DNA of 8,554 bases from JBKPIY01 sp046730475. Lineage in GTDB: Bacteria; Actinomycetota; Thermoleophilia; Solirubrobacterales; 70-9. The stretch is from the NCBI GenBank assembly GCA_046730475.1, contig JBKPIY010000037.1, positions 1 to 8,554 on the forward strand, given 5' to 3'. The position numbers and the translations under genes are program-made. Positions 6,140 to 8,554 of the stretch are shown piece by piece; within the stretch, counting starts at the first letter, position 1; each line of letters starts with the position of its first letter. The notes under the pieces were generated by a model. That model was not told the DNA's origin, ran no database searches, and saw nothing but the letters and a program-made list of their open reading frames with translations.

Positions 6140-6630
6140 GCGAGCTGACAAGTGCGGCTGTGCCCCCGATCGCCGCCGACGACCACATCGCCGGCGAGGG
6201 CGCGGAGGCGATCGTCTACGCGGACTTCGGCTGCCCTCACTGCGCGGCGGTCTGGGCGCGGATCAGGGGGCTACCCCTGCGGCTCTGCTTTCGGCACTTT
6301 CCGATGGCCTCGAAGCACCCGCGCGCGCCGGCGCTTCACGCCGCCGCAGAGGCGGCCGGGATTCAGGGGGCGTTCTGGGAGATGTGCGACTCGCTGTTCG
6401 CCGACCGGGGAAGGGTCGACGATCCCCACCTTTGGGAGCGCGCCGAGCGCTTCCGCCTCGACCTCGATCGGTTCGAGCGCGACCGGCGCTCGGAGGAAGT
6501 CAGGGCCCGCGTCCGCCGCGACTTCGAGTCCGGCATCCGGGCCGGCGTCGCCGGGACCCCGGCGGCCTTCGCGTGCAGTCGCCTGATCGGTGGCGACGTC
6601 GACCGCGCCCTCGAGAGCCTGGCCTCGTGA
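6136..6630 (+). CDS. DsbA-family thioredoxin-fold protein, cytoplasmic-looking
   Basis: Thiol-disulfide oxidoreductase of 164 residues with the DSBA-like (Thioredoxin_4) fold. YADFGCPHCAAVW holds the active-site pair Cys33-Pro-His-Cys36, the same CPHC as in E. coli DsbA. FRHFPM and the helical insert (HPRAPALHAAAEAAGIQGAFWEM, in pieces: APALHAAAEAAG, FWEMCDSLF) are typical, and the cis-proline is Pro142 in VAGTPAAF. The protein is short: the segment between CPHC and FRHFP is much reduced, and it ends soon after the cis-Pro strand. There is no signal peptide or membrane segment, so unlike true DsbA it probably works in the cytoplasm. It could reduce the neighbouring peroxiredoxin or protein disulfides; this is inferred from context. 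The ATG at 6136 has no Shine-Dalgarno sequence, and the small ORF upstream may couple its translation. Confidence 0.88.
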   Translation: MSELTSAAVPPIAADDHIAGEGAEAIVYADFGCPHCAAVWARIRGLPLRLCFRHFPMASKHPRAPALHAAAEAAGIQGAFWEMCDSLFADRGRVDDPHLWERAERFRLDLDRFERDRRSEEVRARVRRDFESGIRAGVAGTPAAFACSRLIGGDVDRALESLAS

Positions 6631-6672
6631 GCGACGTTCGGCGTCGGTGATGCGGCCCCGGCCTCGCAGCGC

Positions 6673-6689
6673 CTGCGCTGTGAGCGCAG
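6673..6689 (+). terminator. GC hairpin downstream of the DsbA-like gene; possible terminator or operator
   Basis: CTGCGCT (6673-6679) pairs perfectly with AGCGCAG (6683-6689) around a GTG loop, 42 bases after the stop at 6630. A second, mutually exclusive inverted repeat, CAGCGC (6667-6672) with GCGCTG (6675-6680), shares its left arm. CCCCGG follows, so there is no U-tract. The structure overlaps the weak -35 candidate of pnp (6680-6685), so it could be an operator rather than a terminator. Confidence 0.35.
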
Positions 6690-6707
6690 CCCCGGTCCCG
6701 CTAACAT
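6680..6707 (+). promoter_or_regulatory. Candidate pnp promoter
   Basis: TAACAT (6702-6707; 4 of 6 to TATAAT) lies 16 bases after GTGAGC (6680-6685; 3 of 6 to TTGACA). A start near 6714 would give a leader of about 65 bases before the pnp ATG. It is the best -10-like box in the 149-base gap between the DsbA-like gene and pnp. The weak -35 keeps confidence low. Confidence 0.4.
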
Positions 6708-6727
6708 CGCCTGCGACGGAGAACGAG

Positions 6728-6777
6728 AGTTCTTAAGCCAAATGCAGCCGCCATCCGGGCGGCCGAAGGGAACAACT
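6728..6777 (+). promoter_or_regulatory. Structured 5' leader and Shine-Dalgarno site of pnp
   Basis: GAAGGG (6765-6770) lies 9 bases before the ATG at 6780 and is the pnp Shine-Dalgarno site; it favours this ATG over the one at 6786. Just upstream is a 6-bp hairpin, GCCGCC (6747-6752) with GGCGGC (6758-6763). UUCUU (6730-6734) can pair, with two G-U pairs, to AAGGG (6766-6770) and would mask the ribosome site around that hairpin. pnp mRNA leaders are autoregulated through structure in E. coli, but this fold has no resemblance I can claim to that one. Confidence 0.45.
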
Positions 6778-6783
6778 AGATGA
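6742..6783 (+). CDS. Possible 13-residue leader ORF of pnp
   Basis: An ATG at 6742 opens a 13-codon frame (MQPPSGRPKGTTR) whose TGA at 6781-6783 overlaps the pnp ATG at 6780 as ATGA. The pnp Shine-Dalgarno site is inside its codons. A purine-rich stretch (GGAGAACGAGAG, 6718-6729) lies upstream but is not well spaced as a ribosome site. The peptide resembles no known family. It could couple pnp translation to leader translation, or be a chance frame. Confidence 0.25.
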   Translation: MQPPSGRPKGTTR

Positions 6784-8554
6784 GCATGTTTGACGTTAGC
6801 CGCGTCTCGGTGGAGATTGGCAATGACGAGATCTCCTTCGAGACCGGAAAGCTCGCCAGGCAGGCGAGCGGGGCGGTTGTCGTGCGCGCCGGCGACACGA
6901 TGGTCCTCTGCACTGCGACCGCCGGTAACGAGCGGGACGTCGACTTCCTCCCCCTTACGGTGGACGTCGAGGAGCGCCACTACGCCGCCGGAAAGATCCC
7001 CGGCTCCTTCTTCCGCCGCGAGGCCCGGGCCGGCGAGAAGGCCACCCTGACCGCGCGCATGATCGATCGTCCACTGCGGCCCCTTTTCCCGAAGGGATGG
7101 CACCGCGAGACCCAGCTGGTCTCCCAGCCGATGTCCGTTGACCACGTCCATCCCTACGACATCCTCGCCATGAACGGCGCCTCGGCGGCGCTGGCGATCT
7201 CCGAGATCCCCGTCGACGCCCACGTCGGCTCCGTCCGGATCGGGAAGATCGACGGGGACTTCGTGATCAACCCCGAGGAGGAGACCCTCGAGGACCTCGA
7301 GCTCGACCTGATCGTGGCGGGGACCGATGAGGCCATCCTGATGGTCGAGGCCGGGGCCACAGGCGTCTCCGAGCAGGAGATCCTCGACGCCCTCGACATC
7401 GCCCACGCCGAGATCAAGAAGCTCTGCGCCGCCATGTACGAGCTGCGCCAGAGGGCGGGCAAGGAGAAGATCCAGATCGAGATCCCGCGGGTCGACGAGG
7501 AGCTGCTGGAGTCGATCCGGCGCTCGCACGGCGACAAGCTCGACGCCGCCACCCAGATCGAGGCCAAGCTCGAGCGCCAGGCCGCCGCCGACGAGGTGGA
7601 GGCGGAGGTGCTGGAGCAGTACGCCCCGTCGGGCGAGGACGACGAGGCCGACCGCGAGCGCGCGGCGGACGTGGAGGCAGCCTTCGCCAAGCTCGAGAAG
7701 GACATCATCCGCAAGCGGATCGCGGTCGACAAGAAGCGGCCCGACGGACGCGCCCAGGATGAGATCCGGCCGATCGAGTGCGAGATCGACCTCGCCCCGC
7801 GGGTGCATGGCTCGGCGCTGTTCACGCGCGGCGAGACGCAGATCCTCTCGAACGTGGCCCTGGGGACGACCCGAATGGACATGCGGGTCGACAACCTCTC
7901 GCTGATCGAGTCCAAGCGCTTCTGGCATCACTACAACTTCCCGCCGTTCTCGGTCGGGGAGGCCGGCTTCATGCGCGGGCCGAAGCGCCGCGACATCGGC
8001 CACGGGGCCCTCGCCGAACGCGCCCTCGCCACAACCATCCCCGACGAGGAGGATTTCCCCTACGTGATCCGGGTCGTCTCCGAGACGCTGGAGTCGAACG
8101 GGTCCTCCTCGATGGGCTCGGTGTGCGCCTCCTCGATGGCGCTGATGGCGGCCGGGGTCCCGGTCTCGGCGCCGGTCGCGGGCGTCGCCATGGGCCTGAT
8201 CAAGGAGGGCGACGATTACATCGTGCTCACCGACATCGCGGGAGTCGAGGACCACCTGGGTGACATGGACTTCAAGGTCGCCGGGACCGCGGAGGGCATC
8301 ACCGCCCTGCAGATGGACATCAAGATCACGGGCGTGACCTTCGACATCCTGCGCGACGCGCTGTCGCAGGCCAAGGAGGCCCGCCTGGACATCCTCGGCC
8401 AGATGGCGCAGGTCATCGACGCGCCGCGCACGGAGCTCAGCGCCTACGCGCCGCGCATCATCACCCTGCAGATCGACCCGTCCAAGATCGGCATGCTGAT
8501 CGGCAAGGGCGGCGAGACGATCCGCGGCCTGTCGGAGGAGTTCGAGTCCCAGAT
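6780..8554 (+). CDS. pnp: Polynucleotide phosphorylase, 3'-truncated by window edge
   Basis: PNPase degrades RNA 3' to 5' with phosphate, releasing nucleoside diphosphates, and can add tails in reverse; it acts as a ring-shaped trimer in the cytoplasm. 591 codons are visible of about 700-750. The first RNase PH domain holds FFRREARAGEKATLTARMID (quoted to 20 residues) and RPLRPLFPKGW. An all-helical linker rich in Glu/Asp/Ala follows (about residues 230-320), with KRPDGR before the second RNase PH domain. That domain has LFTRGETQ, the SETLESNGSSSMGSVCASS segment and the catalytic residues Asp491, Asp497 and Lys499 in VEDHLGDMDFKV. The KH domain begins near the edge with IGKGG (574-578); the S1 domain lies outside. 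The ATG at 6780 is supported by GAAGGG 9 bases upstream. The frame is uninterrupted to the window end. Confidence 0.97.
   Translation, partial: MSMFDVSRVSVEIGNDEISFETGKLARQASGAVVVRAGDTMVLCTATAGNERDVDFLPLTVDVEERHYAAGKIPGSFFRREARAGEKATLTARMIDRPLRPLFPKGWHRETQLVSQPMSVDHVHPYDILAMNGASAALAISEIPVDAHVGSVRIGKIDGDFVINPEEETLEDLELDLIVAGTDEAILMVEAGATGVSEQEILDALDIAHAEIKKLCAAMYELRQRAGKEKIQIEIPRVDEELLESIRRSHGDKLDAATQIEAKLERQAAADEVEAEVLEQYAPSGEDDEADRERAADVEAAFAKLEKDIIRKRIAVDKKRPDGRAQDEIRPIECEIDLAPRVHGSALFTRGETQILSNVALGTTRMDMRVDNLSLIESKRFWHHYNFPPFSVGEAGFMRGPKRRDIGHGALAERALATTIPDEEDFPYVIRVVSETLESNGSSSMGSVCASSMALMAAGVPVSAPVAGVAMGLIKEGDDYIVLTDIAGVEDHLGDMDFKVAGTAEGITALQMDIKITGVTFDILRDALSQAKEARLDILGQMAQVIDAPRTELSAYAPRIITLQIDPSKIGMLIGKGGETIRGLSEEFESQ

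Noticed and set aside
6363..8255. A 630-codon open frame on the minus strand across the DsbA-like gene and pnp
   Set aside because: It is antisense to conserved catalytic motifs of PNPase. The composition is low in complexity and shows no recognisable domain; long antisense frames are common at this GC content.
1..8554. Search by eye for tRNA genes, CRISPR arrays, insertion sequences, att sites or a defence system
   Set aside because: No cloverleaf, regular spaced repeats, transposase or integrase motifs, or terminal inverted repeats were found. Genes are packed with gaps under 150 bases.

Overview
The window is a compact, very GC-rich, one-direction block of bacterial housekeeping genes. 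All supported genes are on the + strand. In order they are: infB (3' part), ylxP/DUF503, rbfA, a DHH/DHHA1 phosphoesterase (NrnA type), truB, ribF, rpsO, a peroxiredoxin, a DsbA-like thioredoxin-fold protein, and pnp (5' part). This is the conserved nusA-infB to rpsO-pnp translation and RNA-metabolism cluster. The high GC, frequent GTG/TTG starts, DHH gene between rbfA and truB, and shortened RibF and TruB fit an actinobacterial lineage. From general familiarity I lean towards Thermoleophilia (Solirubrobacterales-like); this is inference, not a database result.

Layout. Positions 1-1884: initiation factor IF2, open at the 5' edge, with a 30-residue tandem duplication just before its GTPase domain. 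1908-3591: ylxP, rbfA and nrnA; rbfA and nrnA overlap by GTGA. 3610-5285: truB (TTG start) and ribF (GTGA overlap, good Shine-Dalgarno). 5322-5591: rpsO behind its own candidate promoter. 5598-6630: two thiol-redox genes placed between rpsO and pnp, joined by a possible 30-codon ORF that overlaps both by ATGA. 6631-6779: a 149-base gap with a GC hairpin, a candidate promoter and a structured pnp leader that may encode a 13-residue peptide. 6780-8554: polynucleotide phosphorylase, cut by the window edge inside its KH domain.

How they fit together: IF2, RbfA, YlxP and S15 serve 30S assembly and initiation. TruB makes the T-loop pseudouridine of tRNA. PNPase and the DHH nuclease degrade RNA and its short end products or cyclic dinucleotides. 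RibF makes FMN and FAD. The peroxiredoxin and DsbA-like protein handle peroxide and thiols.

No tRNA, rRNA, CRISPR array, insertion sequence or defence system was seen. I do not think the window holds a wholly new system. The points most worth a second look are the IF2 duplication, the ATGA-bridging small ORF, the pnp leader ORF and structure, the TATGGT boxes just upstream of start codons that lack Shine-Dalgarno sequences, and GC hairpins at several gene ends.
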